A DNA stretch of 64,000 nt from Desulfobacterales bacterium (GCA_034003325.1 JAVEYW010000016.1:1-64000); one strand, 5' to 3'; counted from the first letter of the stretch, positions 1-8,947 are shown. Numbers and translations: made by a program. The notes: a model not told the origin generated them from the letters alone.

Positions 1-471
1 GGGAAAATCCCTCCGGATATTTTGGGCCTACGGGATTTCCCAGCTACTTTGGTTAGTTTCCTATATACATTGCAAAGTGGACAGTTTACTTGCTACAAAA
101 GCGGACATTTCTATTTGTTGCTAACATTAATTTTTCCACACCAACCCATGGATGGCGACATCACCATGAAGCCGCAATGGCTCCTTTTCGCGAATACCGC
201 AACAGGCTTAAAGCAGTGTGAGAGAATGACTATTTCCAAAATCCTGAACCCCCTTACATACGATCACCCCCGCCTTCTCTTGCACACCATTCGGCAAATC
301 CATATCCAGTTGCAGGCCGCTGAAGCCGTGAAGCAAAATCTCAAATCTCCCAACTCTTGTTTTGTTCCCATGAGTGATATATGAAGTCCGGGTTGAGCGG
401 TAGGTCGGGAACAGCCCGCTCAGTGTATTTTGGTTTGAAATTATTGATGATAAAAGAAATAGGGGCACAAA
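1..471. other. non-coding stretch upstream of hisHF
   Basis: No convincing gene is seen in these 471 bases. The open frames present have no recognisable domain and no good ribosome binding site. Two related 19-20 bp units at 74-117 resemble the end of an IS21-type element and are listed separately. The last 20 bases contain AGGGG seven bases before the hisHF start codon. Confidence 0.5.
74..117. repeat. pair of short direct repeats, possible IS21-family end remnant
   Basis: Two related units, AAAGTGGACAGTTTACTTG (74-92) and AAAGCGGACATTTCTATTTG (98-117), lie 24 bp apart. IS21-family elements carry repeated GGACA-containing units near their ends, so this could be the edge of an element lying mostly outside the window or a decayed scar. 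No transposase fragment is visible here, so the call rests on the repeat pair alone. Confidence 0.25.
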
Positions 472-2109
472 ATGATCACCCTTTTGGATTACGGCGCCGG
501 CAATGTCCGCAGTGTCATTAATGCCATCGAAAGCCTTGGCGAACAGGTTAAGATCGTCTCCTCCGCTCAAGATATTGTATCGGCTGAAAAACTGGTATTT
601 CCAGGCGTTGGGGCTTTTGGGAATATGATGCGGATACTGGGGGAAAAAAATTACACGGCGCCGCTGACAGACTATCTGAAATCGGATCGGCCGTTTCTGG
701 GCATCTGCCTGGGCCTTCAAGCCCTTTTTGAAAGCAGCGAGGAAGCCCCGGGGGTTCGGGGATTGGGCATTCTGACAGGCATGGTCAAACGGTTTGCCGT
801 AAATCTGGCCGTTCCTCATATCGGCTGGAACGGGCTCGGTATTCAACAACCCTCACGGCTTTTTAACGGCCTCAATGGAAATGAAAAATTTTATTTTGTG
901 CATTCCTTTCATGTCGTGCCACGGGACGATGCCGTCATATTAACCACTACGGATTACGGAATCCGCTTCGTCAGCGCTGTTCAGCGAAATAATATCATTG
1001 CCACCCAGTTTCATCCCGAAAAAAGCGGGGAACCCGGCCTTCAAATCCTGAAAAATTTTATCGAAACCGGCGCCGAAGCCTTCATGCCTGTTCAGGCCGC
1101 CACGGAAACCCGGCTGGCCAAACGGGTTATCGCCTGCCTGGATGTGCGGGCCACCGATCAGGGGGATCTGGTGGTTACCAAGGGCGATCAATATGATGTT
1201 CGGGAAGGCGGATCCGTACGAAACCTCGGAAAACCGGTGGAACTGGCCAGCCGATATTACCGGGAAGGCGCTGATGAAATCACCTTTTTGAATATCACCG
1301 GATTCAGAGATTTTCCGCTAAAAGACATGCCGATGCTTCAGGTATTGGCGCAAACGTCCAAACATGTGTTTGTCCCTCTAACCATCGGCGGGGGTATACG
1401 CGATTTCACCGACAAGGAAGGGCGCAAATACACGGCCCTGGAGGTAGCCACGGAATATTTCAGATCCGGTGCGGATAAAATTTCCATCGGCAGCGACGCG
1501 GTATATATTGTGGAGCAATATCTGAAAACAGGTAAAAAAACGGGTAAAAGCCCCATTGAAGAGATCTCGCGCGTTTACGGCGCCCAAGCCGTGGTCATTT
1601 CCATCGACCCCCGGCGGGTCTATGTCGATACGCCCAAAGCGGTTCCATACAAAATCATTCACACCGATGTGCCGGGCCCCAACGGCGAGCGCTATTGCTG
1701 GTATCAGTGCACCGTAAGGGGCGGCCGCGAAGGCCGGAATGTGGATGCCGTCACCCTTGCCCAGGTTTGCGAGACGCTCGGTGCCGGCGAAATTCTGCTG
1801 AATTGCATAGACCGTGACGGCACCAACTCGGGCTTTGATATTGAACTGATTAACGCGGTGAAGGCCGCCGTTACCATTCCGGTGATCGCTTCCAGCGGGG
1901 CCGGATGCGCCGCGCATTTTCTTGAAGTGTTTATGAAGACAAAGGCTGAATCCGCCCTGGCGGCAGGCATTTTTCACCGTCAGGAAGTTCCCATCAGCGA
2001 GGTAAAGGCGTATCTGGCGGGAAAAGTGGAAATTAGAATATCGCCTAACCCGGCAGAGCCGGAAGCTGGGCGGCTGGGCTGCCTGGCAGCTAACGACCTT
2101 CTCCAATGA
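472..2109 (+). CDS. hisHF: fused imidazole glycerol phosphate synthase HisHF
   Basis: This 545-residue protein joins the glutaminase and cyclase halves of imidazole glycerol phosphate synthase, the histidine-pathway step that makes IGP and AICAR from PRFAR and glutamine. Residues 1-205 are HisH, with nucleophile Cys79 in GICLGLQ and His181/Glu183 in FHPEK. Residues about 215-520 are HisF, with Asp224 (ACLDV) and Asp447 (CIDRDG) as the general acid/base pair. The cyclase half has the extra segments seen in eukaryotic HIS7, for example around residues 312-365 and 385-420, so it is HIS7-like rather than a simple join of bacterial subunits. Residues from about 524 to the end are encoded by a dispersed repeat. 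No other his genes lie nearby. AGGGG seven bases upstream supports the start. Confidence 0.93.
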   Translation: MITLLDYGAGNVRSVINAIESLGEQVKIVSSAQDIVSAEKLVFPGVGAFGNMMRILGEKNYTAPLTDYLKSDRPFLGICLGLQALFESSEEAPGVRGLGILTGMVKRFAVNLAVPHIGWNGLGIQQPSRLFNGLNGNEKFYFVHSFHVVPRDDAVILTTTDYGIRFVSAVQRNNIIATQFHPEKSGEPGLQILKNFIETGAEAFMPVQAATETRLAKRVIACLDVRATDQGDLVVTKGDQYDVREGGSVRNLGKPVELASRYYREGADEITFLNITGFRDFPLKDMPMLQVLAQTSKHVFVPLTIGGGIRDFTDKEGRKYTALEVATEYFRSGADKISIGSDAVYIVEQYLKTGKKTGKSPIEEISRVYGAQAVVISIDPRRVYVDTPKAVPYKIIHTDVPGPNGERYCWYQCTVRGGREGRNVDAVTLAQVCETLGAGEILLNCIDRDGTNSGFDIELINAVKAAVTIPVIASSGAGCAAHFLEVFMKTKAESALAAGIFHRQEVPISEVKAYLAGKVEIRISPNPAEPEAGRLGCLAANDLLQ

Positions 2110-2160
2110 TACACGCTTTTTCGTGTATGTTTCTGGTATAGGGTCTAACCCGGCCTAACC
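2044..2160 (+). repeat. dispersed repeat, copy A
   Basis: The unit begins CCTAACCCGGCAGAGCCGG, continues with AAGCTGGGCGGCTGGG, then a hairpin ATACACG-CTTTTT-CGTGTAT at 2109-2128, and ends at GGTATAGGGTCT (2146). A second unit seems to begin directly afterwards (AACCCGGCC, 2147-2155). The repeat overlaps the last 22 codons and the stop of hisHF. Related copies lie at 10731, 11594, 28454, 29793, 45093 and 50413. Confidence 0.8.
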
Positions 2161-2372
2161 GAAAATCGGCAACAGCGGGGTAGGATAACCTCTTGCTTCG
2201 ATGCGACGCCGTTGCGTGGCGGTTTCGATGAGAAGGACCGATTTGTTCATTTAGTTGCCAATTCAGTTTTTTAACCCCAAAAAATAAGCCGGCCGCCTTG
2301 TTTCATCGGGTTAAATAATCTATAGTAATTGCTTTATGAATTAATAAAATTAGGTGTAAGCTAATTATCAAT

Positions 2373-3059
2373 ATGAAATTATCTTTGACACAATTGGCGC
2401 GCTGCCTGGACTTATCGCCGAGTACCATCGAACGATGGGTATCGCAGGGCCGCATTCCCGTACACATTTCAAATAAGGATTGCATTTTTAATCCATCCGC
2501 ATTGGGCAAATGGTCTGCTGCTCACAAGGTGAAATTTACGCCACCCCAGGCGTTGCAAGGCGAACCGGTTATTGAGCCAGTTGAAACCTTGATAGGGGCC
2601 ATGGGTCGCGGCGGCGTTTTTAAAAATATAGAGGGCGATTCGATAGCGTCCATCCTTCAGGCAGCGGTAAACCGGTTGACCGGAATACCTGAAAAATCAA
2701 AAGAAGACCTCTTTCAAAAGCTTCTGGAACGGGAACAGTTGACCTCCACCGGTATCGGAAAGGGGGTGGCTATTCCCCATCCCCGCTCGCCCATTGCAGC
2801 CATTGAGCACAAATCAATGATCGCCACCTGTTTTTTAAAAACACCTGTGGACTTCAACGCCGTTGACGGCAAACCGGTCTTTGCGCTGTTTGTGCTCATA
2901 AGCCAGACCGTTCAACAGCATTTGCATTTATTATCCCGTCTCTCGTTTTGCATTCGAAACGATGCCTTTATCTCTTTTTTGAAAACCCGGCCGGCACCGG
3001 AGGCTCTTTTCCCCAAAATCACGGAGCTTGAAATTGAGATGGACCGGACAAACCGCTGA
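2373..3059 (+). CDS. HTH-EIIA(Ntr)-type fusion protein (PtsN-like)
   Basis: The 228-residue protein has an excisionase/MerR-like helix-turn-helix at residues 1-50 (LSPSTIERWVSQGRIPV) and a PTS EIIA type-2 domain at about 70-220. The phosphorylatable histidine is His136 in GVAIPHPR. EIIA(Ntr) proteins act as phospho-dependent regulatory partners and often control transporters or kinases. The HTH suggests DNA binding, or protein contact using the same fold. Its TGA overlaps the ATG of the CLC channel gene by one base (TGATG), so the pair is translationally coupled and the EIIA may regulate the channel; that last step is inference. The upstream region 2161-2372 holds no other gene. Confidence 0.8.
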   Translation: MKLSLTQLARCLDLSPSTIERWVSQGRIPVHISNKDCIFNPSALGKWSAAHKVKFTPPQALQGEPVIEPVETLIGAMGRGGVFKNIEGDSIASILQAAVNRLTGIPEKSKEDLFQKLLEREQLTSTGIGKGVAIPHPRSPIAAIEHKSMIATCFLKTPVDFNAVDGKPVFALFVLISQTVQQHLHLLSRLSFCIRNDAFISFLKTRPAPEALFPKITELEIEMDRTNR

Positions 3060-4798
3060 TGGACCGCTCTTTCATTAACTTTTTGAATAAATGGCGGTAT
3101 CCGGCCAGTTGGGCGATTTTCCGTTTCGATGATAGAATCCTGATGATCTTATTGGCCGTTATCGTCGGAACCTGTGCCGGCCTGGCCGCCGTTGCACTCA
3201 ACCGCTCGCTGCTTTTTCTGTTTGAGCAGCTGAATCACCTGAGGCACTTCTGGTGGGGATTCATTCTGCCGGCTATCGGCGCAGTCCTGTCGACAATCGT
3301 CCTTGAAAATATTTTCAAGGAGAGCGCAGGCTATGGTGTGCCGGAGGTCATCTACAGCGTCTCCCGATTCGGCGGTCTGCTGAGACTCCGGTCGAGCTTT
3401 TCCCGCCTGATTTCAAGTTGTCTGACTATCGGTAGCGGCGGTTCAGCCGGTCCCGAAGCACCGGTCGTCATCAGCGGCTCCGCCATCGGGTCTAATATCG
3501 CCACGTTATTTTCCTTAAACGACCGCCAACGGATCACACTGGTCGGATGCGGCACCGCCGCTGCCATTGGTTCCATTTTTAATGCTCCCATAGCGGGCAT
3601 GGTCTTTGCGATTGAAGTGATCCTCGGTGACTGGAAGGCCCCAAGCATCATCCCCATTGCCATCGCTTCGGTGGCGGGCACGGAATTAAGCCGCCTGCTG
3701 CAGGGCAATCAGATCGCTTTTTCCCATCGCGTCTTTCATTTGGATATGATCGAAAACCTATCCTGCTTCGGTCTTGGCATCTTCTGCGCCGCCGCATCGA
3801 TTCTGTTGACCCGCGCGCTGGGCATCATGCACCACCGGGCGGAAAAGGTTCAACTCCCCTCATGGTTAAAAGCCGCTGTCGGCGGTTGCGCCGTCGGCCT
3901 CATCGGCATTTTTATGCCGCCCGTTCTGGGGGAAGGATACCATTCCATTCGAAGCATGATCATCGGCGCGTTTGAACCGGGGTTGATGTTCGCAGCCATT
4001 GCAGTCGGCGCAAAAATCGCCGCAACAAGCTTGACCCTCGGCTCGGGCGGTTCAGGCGGTATTTTCGCCCCCGGCCTTGTCATCGGCAGCATGGTCGGGT
4101 TGACTTATCATCGCGCCCTAACCTTTTTATGGCCCTCAGCCGAATGGGTCAATGAAGGCAGTTTTGCACTGCTCGGCATGGCGGGGCTCATCAGCGGAAT
4201 TTTGCAGGCACCGTTGACGGGAATTTTTCTGATCATCGAAATCACCGGCGGCTATGATGTCATCCTGCCTCTGATCATCGTATCCGCTATTTCAACCTCG
4301 CTTTGCCACTATATCGAACCGGCATCCATCTATTTAAAAGGTCTAATCGAAAAGGGGCAATTGTTGCGGCTCGGCACCGATGCCCGCGTGTTGCAGGATT
4401 TAAGCATCACCGAGCTGATTGAAAAAGACTGCACCGTGGTCACACCAAACCTGTTACTCAGGGATTTCATTAAAATCATCGAACGGTCTCACCGAAATTA
4501 TTTTCCGGTCCAAGAAGAAGACACCGGCCTATTTGTCGGTTTGATTCATCTGGACGATATTCGACCCTACCTGTTTAACCGGGGAATGTATGATGTGGTA
4601 TTGCTAGGGCAAATCATGAGAACGGAGGTGGAGGTGATCAATCCGAATGATGATCTGCCGAATGTATTGAACATTATGGATGAAAAACGCTATTTTTCCA
4701 TGCCCGTCGTGAAAAACGGGCGTTTTATCGGCATGATTTCAAAGGCCACCCTTCTGGATCAATACCGCAAGGAATTGCGAATACAAACCATCGTTTGA
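3059..4798 (+). CDS. CLC-type chloride channel/antiporter with CBS domains
   Basis: A 579-residue inner-membrane protein of the CLC family. About ten hydrophobic segments occupy residues 28-425. The selectivity signatures are visible: GYGVPEV at 91-97, GSGGSAGPEAP at 125-135 with the gating glutamate Glu133, and a GIFAP motif in the later GSGGSGGIFAPG. A tandem CBS pair follows at roughly residues 440-575 and normally binds adenine nucleotides to regulate the channel. A gating glutamate is expected both in Cl-/H+ antiporters and in channels, so the transport mode cannot be told from sequence. It is coupled to the preceding EIIA gene by a one-base overlap. Confidence 0.9.
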   Translation: MDRSFINFLNKWRYPASWAIFRFDDRILMILLAVIVGTCAGLAAVALNRSLLFLFEQLNHLRHFWWGFILPAIGAVLSTIVLENIFKESAGYGVPEVIYSVSRFGGLLRLRSSFSRLISSCLTIGSGGSAGPEAPVVISGSAIGSNIATLFSLNDRQRITLVGCGTAAAIGSIFNAPIAGMVFAIEVILGDWKAPSIIPIAIASVAGTELSRLLQGNQIAFSHRVFHLDMIENLSCFGLGIFCAAASILLTRALGIMHHRAEKVQLPSWLKAAVGGCAVGLIGIFMPPVLGEGYHSIRSMIIGAFEPGLMFAAIAVGAKIAATSLTLGSGGSGGIFAPGLVIGSMVGLTYHRALTFLWPSAEWVNEGSFALLGMAGLISGILQAPLTGIFLIIEITGGYDVILPLIIVSAISTSLCHYIEPASIYLKGLIEKGQLLRLGTDARVLQDLSITELIEKDCTVVTPNLLLRDFIKIIERSHRNYFPVQEEDTGLFVGLIHLDDIRPYLFNRGMYDVVLLGQIMRTEVEVINPNDDLPNVLNIMDEKRYFSMPVVKNGRFIGMISKATLLDQYRKELRIQTIV

Positions 4799-4838
4799 TA
4801 CTTTTTTCATATTTCAACGCGATGGCCAAGGCATCGCA

Positions 4839-5618
4839 TTAAGCCACATCGAGTACCACATGGCCGCCAAAAAAGATCCGGGCGGTTTTTTCATAATGTG
4901 CGGTTTTTTCAGACACCATTACCCGCAGGGCGCCTTTTCGATCTGCAGGCTGATTCAATTCGCTTGATGCGTCGATAATTTGTTTTACCTGTAAGGCCAA
5001 CGGCATGATTCCTGTTACTATTTTAATCCGGGCGCCGGCTTTTCGTGCGAAGGCCCTTTGTAAAAGGGAAAAATGGTTGCACCCCAGGATAAGGGTATCG
5101 ATTTGCCGGGTAATCAGCGGGTGAAGATGTTTTTTGACCATCATGTGAGTCTCCGGCTTTTGGATCCACCCTTCCTCTACGAGTGCGACGAGCAATGGCG
5201 CTGCAACAGCATACACCCGAGCACTGTCACATCTTTTTTGAATCGTTTCCTCAAAAAACCGGCTTTCCACCGTGGCGCGGGTTGCGATCAGACCAAATCC
5301 GTTTTTGGAGGAGTCTGCCATCGCCGCGGTTATTGTTGCCTCAGACACGGATAAAACGGGCGTGGCAAAAGTATCTTCAAGGTGCGGCCCTGCCACGCAG
5401 GCCACGGTGTGGCCGGCAAGCACCAACAGGTTGGCCCCTGCCTTCAATAAAAACTCGGCGCTTCGCAGTGTATAATCCCGTATTACTGCCGCGGGGCGCG
5501 CACCATACGGCATGTGGGCGGTATCTCCGAAATACAACAAATCCTGATTCGGCAGCAACCGTCTGATTTCCCGCGCCACCGTTAACCCGCCGAGCCCCGA
5601 ATCGATCAACCCAATCAT
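4839..5618 (-). CDS. MurI-like Asp/Glu racemase-superfamily protein lacking the first catalytic Cys
   Basis: The 259-residue protein resembles glutamate racemase, which makes D-glutamate for peptidoglycan: IDSGLGGLTVAREI at 5-18, GDTAHMPYG at 31-39 and LGCNHFSLL at 178-186. The ACNTA motif that carries the first catalytic Cys in MurI reads AGHTV here (residues 68-72), so Gly69 replaces that Cys. The second catalytic Cys (Cys180) and nearby His182 are kept. A Cys74 sits five residues downstream. Canonical racemases need both cysteines; arylmalonate decarboxylase in the same superfamily has Gly at the first position and Cys at the second. True activity is therefore uncertain. The start was chosen at 5618 because it overlaps the upstream stop (ATGA) and matches the family N-terminus; the frame stays open further upstream but only over the neighbouring gene. 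Confidence 0.8.
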   Translation of the reverse strand: MIGLIDSGLGGLTVAREIRRLLPNQDLLYFGDTAHMPYGARPAAVIRDYTLRSAEFLLKAGANLLVLAGHTVACVAGPHLEDTFATPVLSVSEATITAAMADSSKNGFGLIATRATVESRFFEETIQKRCDSARVYAVAAPLLVALVEEGWIQKPETHMMVKKHLHPLITRQIDTLILGCNHFSLLQRAFARKAGARIKIVTGIMPLALQVKQIIDASSELNQPADRKGALRVMVSEKTAHYEKTARIFFGGHVVLDVA

Positions 5619-6052
5619 GGTGTCACATCTCTTTGCGCCAGCACCCGCGATACGCAAGCAACAATGGCCTCGTCGGAAAAATCGGTACGCATGCCGGGGC
5701 AAGCGCCGGCCATGATCCGCCAGTTTTCCGGCGCCCTGAGGACACTTTCGATAAACGGCCACGCACGGCACATTTTCGGTTTGACGGGGTGTATGCCGCA
5801 CCCGTCCGCCGTGAGAAATACGCAATACCCGTCTTTCCCTTGCGCAATTACCGGTTTTTTGCCTGAAAAGCGGCAGTATGCGTCGACAAACCGTTCCGGC
5901 GGAACGCCGATATATTCGGATATAGCCTGAATGTCTTTTTCCGTGACAAAGGTGCCGCCATAGCCCTTGCAACAGTCGTTACACCGTTGACATTCAAAAA
6001 TATCCGCCGGGTCCGGCACCTTTTTCTCGAATTCGGGTGCATCAGAAACCAT
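5615..6052 (-). CDS. YkgJ-family cysteine-cluster protein
   Basis: The 145-residue protein carries the metal-binding cysteine cluster of the YkgJ/CxxCxxCC family: CQRCNDCC near the N-terminus, then a spaced set of further cysteines (AYCRF, GYCVF, GCGIH, KMCRAWPF). Members are thought to bind zinc or iron-sulfur, but their role is not settled. It overlaps the end of recR by 11 bp upstream and the MurI-like gene by 4 bp downstream, so the three genes form one transcription unit. Confidence 0.8.
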   Translation of the reverse strand: MVSDAPEFEKKVPDPADIFECQRCNDCCKGYGGTFVTEKDIQAISEYIGVPPERFVDAYCRFSGKKPVIAQGKDGYCVFLTADGCGIHPVKPKMCRAWPFIESVLRAPENWRIMAGACPGMRTDFSDEAIVACVSRVLAQRDVTP

Positions 6053-6641
6053 GCCGGGCCTCCATCGCTTTTTTAAGCGTCATCTGATCCACATATTTTA
6101 GATCCCCGCCCACCGGAACCCCCGTGGCAATCCGTGTCATCTTGACCGGATACGGCGCCAGCTTTTCAGCAATAAACGTTGCGGTCGTTTCCCCCTCAAG
6201 GTTGGTGCCCGTAGCCAGCACGACCTCCCGGACGCCGCCCTCGCGAACCCGATCGATTAATTCCCGAATGCGAATATCATCCGGTCCGACCCCGTCCATG
6301 GGCGATAAAACGCCGCACAGCACATGGTACAAACCGCCAAAAGCGCCCGCCTTTTCAATAGAAGCCATGTCCCCTTGTTGTTCCACCACACACAAAAGAC
6401 CGGCATCGCGACCCGTATCACTGCAAATGCGACATTGCTCGGCATCGCTAAGAGAAAAACACTTTCGACAAAGCCGGATGCGATCCTTTACATCCATGAT
6501 GCTCTGTGACAGCGCCTCGGCCGCCTCCCTGGAGGAACGAAGGATATGCACGGCCAGCCGCTCGGCCGTTTTTTCGCCGATGCCGGGCAATTTGGAAAAA
6601 TTTTTGATCAACGCAATCATGGATGGCGGATAATGATTCAT
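6042..6641 (-). CDS. recR: recombination mediator RecR
   Basis: A 199-residue protein of normal RecR length. It has a helix-hairpin-helix region (LPGIGEKTAERLA), a four-cysteine zinc finger with Cys58, 61, 70 and 73 (CRKCFSL...CRIC), and a Toprim domain containing ATGTNLEGETTA. RecR works with RecF/RecO to load RecA on gapped DNA. It follows ebfC and dnaX in the common dnaX-ebfC-recR order. Confidence 0.96.
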   Translation of the reverse strand: MNHYPPSMIALIKNFSKLPGIGEKTAERLAVHILRSSREAAEALSQSIMDVKDRIRLCRKCFSLSDAEQCRICSDTGRDAGLLCVVEQQGDMASIEKAGAFGGLYHVLCGVLSPMDGVGPDDIRIRELIDRVREGGVREVVLATGTNLEGETTATFIAEKLAPYPVKMTRIATGVPVGGDLKYVDQMTLKKAMEARHGF

Positions 6642-6716
6642 TCACCTGCTCCGATAATCATGATAGTTACCCCACGCACGGTTCACCCGCACGCTCTTCG
6701 CGCCTAACGATTGGCC

Positions 6717-7031
6717 TCACATGAGGCCGGGAATATTCAACCCGCCGGTGAGCTGGCTCATCTTCTCAGAAACCATTTCCTGGGACTTCGTCAATGCATC
6801 GTTGACCGCCGAGAGAATAAGATCCTGAAGCATTTCAACGTCCTCGGGATCAACCACTTCCTTTTCAATATGGATCGAAACAATCTGCTGGCGCCCATTG
6901 GCCACAACTTTGACCATACCGCCGCCGGAAGTTGTTTCCACCGTCATTTGCCCCGCCTCTTCCTGCATTTTAAGCATCTTGGCCTGAAGTTGCTGGGCTT
7001 GTTTCATCATTTTTCCCATACCACCCTTCAT
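6717..7031 (-). CDS. ebfC: YbaB/EbfC nucleoid-associated protein
   Basis: The 104-residue protein begins with a [14 protein letters not shown] helix, followed by the [11 protein letters not shown] strand region and [13 protein letters not shown], typical of YbaB/EbfC dimeric DNA-binding proteins. Its position between dnaX and recR is the usual one. An SD-like GGAGG lies shortly upstream of the start. Confidence 0.95.
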   Translation of the reverse strand: MKGGMGKMMKQAQQLQAKMLKMQEEAGQMTVETTSGGGMVKVVANGRQQIVSIHIEKEVVDPEDVEMLQDLILSAVNDALTKSQEMVSEKMSQLTGGLNIPGLM

Positions 7032-7081
7032 GAATCCACCTCCTTGTCCCGGCGTTATCCGGGAAATCTATATGCTTCCAT

Positions 7082-8773
7082 CTAACTCATCTTCACATCA
7101 ACAACCTTGCCGTCAAATATCTCGATCACATCCTGAACCAGTGGGTGACGAAGCGCCTCATTCTTTCGTTGCTGCTCCTCTTCTTTTCCTTCCCGATGGT
7201 CCGAAATCTCAATGGCCCCGGAATGAATCGTCACTTGCAAGGGCCGGCCAAAATAGTCGCTGCAAACCTGCGCCAGCGCGCCGCGGCTTTTTTCCCGCTG
7301 CACCATATTCAAATTGAATTTGCTGCCCGACACCTCAATCTCAATCGTTGACTTGGAAAGCGTTTTGGCCGCACTGAGGGTCAAATTGGGCGCCAGCATA
7401 GGATAATCAATTGAAATCCGACTTAAAATATCCTGCCAAGCCCTGTCAAGAGATTCCGCCGTTTCACCAGTCTCAACCGGTTTGTTTTTCGGGGCGGAAG
7501 TCTCGGCGATCTTCTGAGGATAAACAGGCGCACTCGGTTCTTTTAAAGCAGCTGATTTCCCATGAAAACCATTCGGAACATCATCATAAGATGGCGGCGG
7601 CACCCCCATTTTATTTCCGGAATCAACAAAAAAATCTTTTCTTAATGCGTCCAGGCCTTCGATAAGATGTTCGATGGGCAATGCCGGTTTAAGAACGCCC
7701 AGGCGAATAAAGGCCATTTCCAGGGCAAGGCGAGGTTGCACGGCATACCGAATGGCCTGCTCTTCCCGCATTAACAAGTCCAGTGTCTGGGTTAGCACTG
7801 CCGGGGTCACGACCTGAATCTGCCTTCGGGCCATTTCGATTTCCTGATCGGAAAAGCTCACCAATGCCGCCGCATTTTTGGCCACTTTAATCACAAGAAG
7901 GTTTCGAAAATGGCCAATCAGATCAGAATAAAGTTTTTTCAGATCCCGGCCACGGCCATGGGCGGTGTCAAGGATATTCAGCAGTTCCGAAACGTTTTGC
8001 GTCAACGCGGCAGCGGAAATTTTAAACAAGGTTTCTGTATCCACAGCCCCCAGCAGATCCAGAACATGGTCATGCAAAATCGGCCCGTCCGCGCAAGAAA
8101 TCATCTGATCCAACAGGCTTAACGCATCGCGCATGCTTCCACCGGACTCCCTGGCGATCACCCAAAGGCTTTCTTCCGGAAATGCGATGGCTTCCGCTGC
8201 GCATAGCTTGGCAAGATGGGTCACGACTGCCTGTAAATCAATTCGGCGCAGATCGTGCCGCTGGCACCTTGACAGAATCGTAATCGGTATCTTATGCGGC
8301 TCGGTCGTGGCAAAGAAAAACAACACGTGCGCGGGCGGTTCCTCCAGGGTTTTCAGCAGGGCGTTAAACGCGGCCGTGCTCAGCATATGCACTTCATCGA
8401 TAATATATATTTTGTAAGGGCTGTGCGCCGGCATATATTTGATATTGTCCCGCAGCTCCCTTACCTGATCCACCGAATTATTGGAAGCACCGTCGATCTC
8501 AAAAACATCCGTGGAGTTTCCCGCCGTGATTTCCACACATGAACGGCAGGTATTACAGGGGTTCGGGCTCGGCCCCGCTTTACAGTTCATGGCTTTTGCC
8601 AAAATCCGCGCGATGGTGGTCTTGCCGGTACCCCTGGGGCCTGAAAACAAAATAGCATGCGCCACCCGGCCGGACGAAATGGCATTAGAAAGCGTTTGGG
8701 TCACATGCTCCTGGTGAACCACCGCCTCAAAAGTTTGGGGCCGATACTTTCGAGCAAGCACAAGATAGGACAT
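7082..8773 (-). CDS. dnaX: DNA polymerase III subunit gamma/tau
   Basis: This 563-residue protein is the clamp-loader ATPase. It shows Walker A GPRGTGKTT, a four-cysteine zinc module (CKAGPSPNPCNTCRSC), Walker B DEVHML and the sensor region LSRCQRHDLRR. The C-terminal third is the less conserved tau extension. No attempt was made to establish a programmed frameshift producing a short gamma form. The start is preceded by AAAGGAA. It is the first protein gene of the dnaX-ebfC-recR group. Confidence 0.95.
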   Translation of the reverse strand: MSYLVLARKYRPQTFEAVVHQEHVTQTLSNAISSGRVAHAILFSGPRGTGKTTIARILAKAMNCKAGPSPNPCNTCRSCVEITAGNSTDVFEIDGASNNSVDQVRELRDNIKYMPAHSPYKIYIIDEVHMLSTAAFNALLKTLEEPPAHVLFFFATTEPHKIPITILSRCQRHDLRRIDLQAVVTHLAKLCAAEAIAFPEESLWVIARESGGSMRDALSLLDQMISCADGPILHDHVLDLLGAVDTETLFKISAAALTQNVSELLNILDTAHGRGRDLKKLYSDLIGHFRNLLVIKVAKNAAALVSFSDQEIEMARRQIQVVTPAVLTQTLDLLMREEQAIRYAVQPRLALEMAFIRLGVLKPALPIEHLIEGLDALRKDFFVDSGNKMGVPPPSYDDVPNGFHGKSAALKEPSAPVYPQKIAETSAPKNKPVETGETAESLDRAWQDILSRISIDYPMLAPNLTLSAAKTLSKSTIEIEVSGSKFNLNMVQREKSRGALAQVCSDYFGRPLQVTIHSGAIEISDHREGKEEEQQRKNEALRHPLVQDVIEIFDGKVVDVKMS

Positions 8774-8947
8774 GGCGCGGGTTCCTTTTTTTATCGATAC
8801 ATCACGATATCAATGTTCGCCTTCCGGGAACAAGCCCCCCGGGTGAACTTGAAAACCATCGGTCTTGATTCGGACAAATGGGGGTAACAACACAAGCGGC
8901 GAAACAAGGCGATATGGAAGGAAAGGTATTTAAACACATGAAATACG

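Noticed and set aside
22-384. 120-codon plus-strand open frame at the window start
   Set aside because: No domain, poor start context, and it crosses the possible IS21-end repeats.
1378-2106. Long minus-strand open frame opposite hisHF
   Set aside because: It is a shadow of the hisF coding frame, with no ribosome binding site or domain.
5619-5972. N-terminal extension of the MurI-like protein
   Set aside because: The frame is open but overlaps the YkgJ-family gene in another frame; the ATGA junction at 5618 fits the family start.
8774-8947. Possible SRP (4.5S) RNA between dnaX and tRNA-Ser
   Set aside because: The location is typical for ffs, but the conserved GGTCAGG...GGAAGG..AGCAGC core is not present on either strand.
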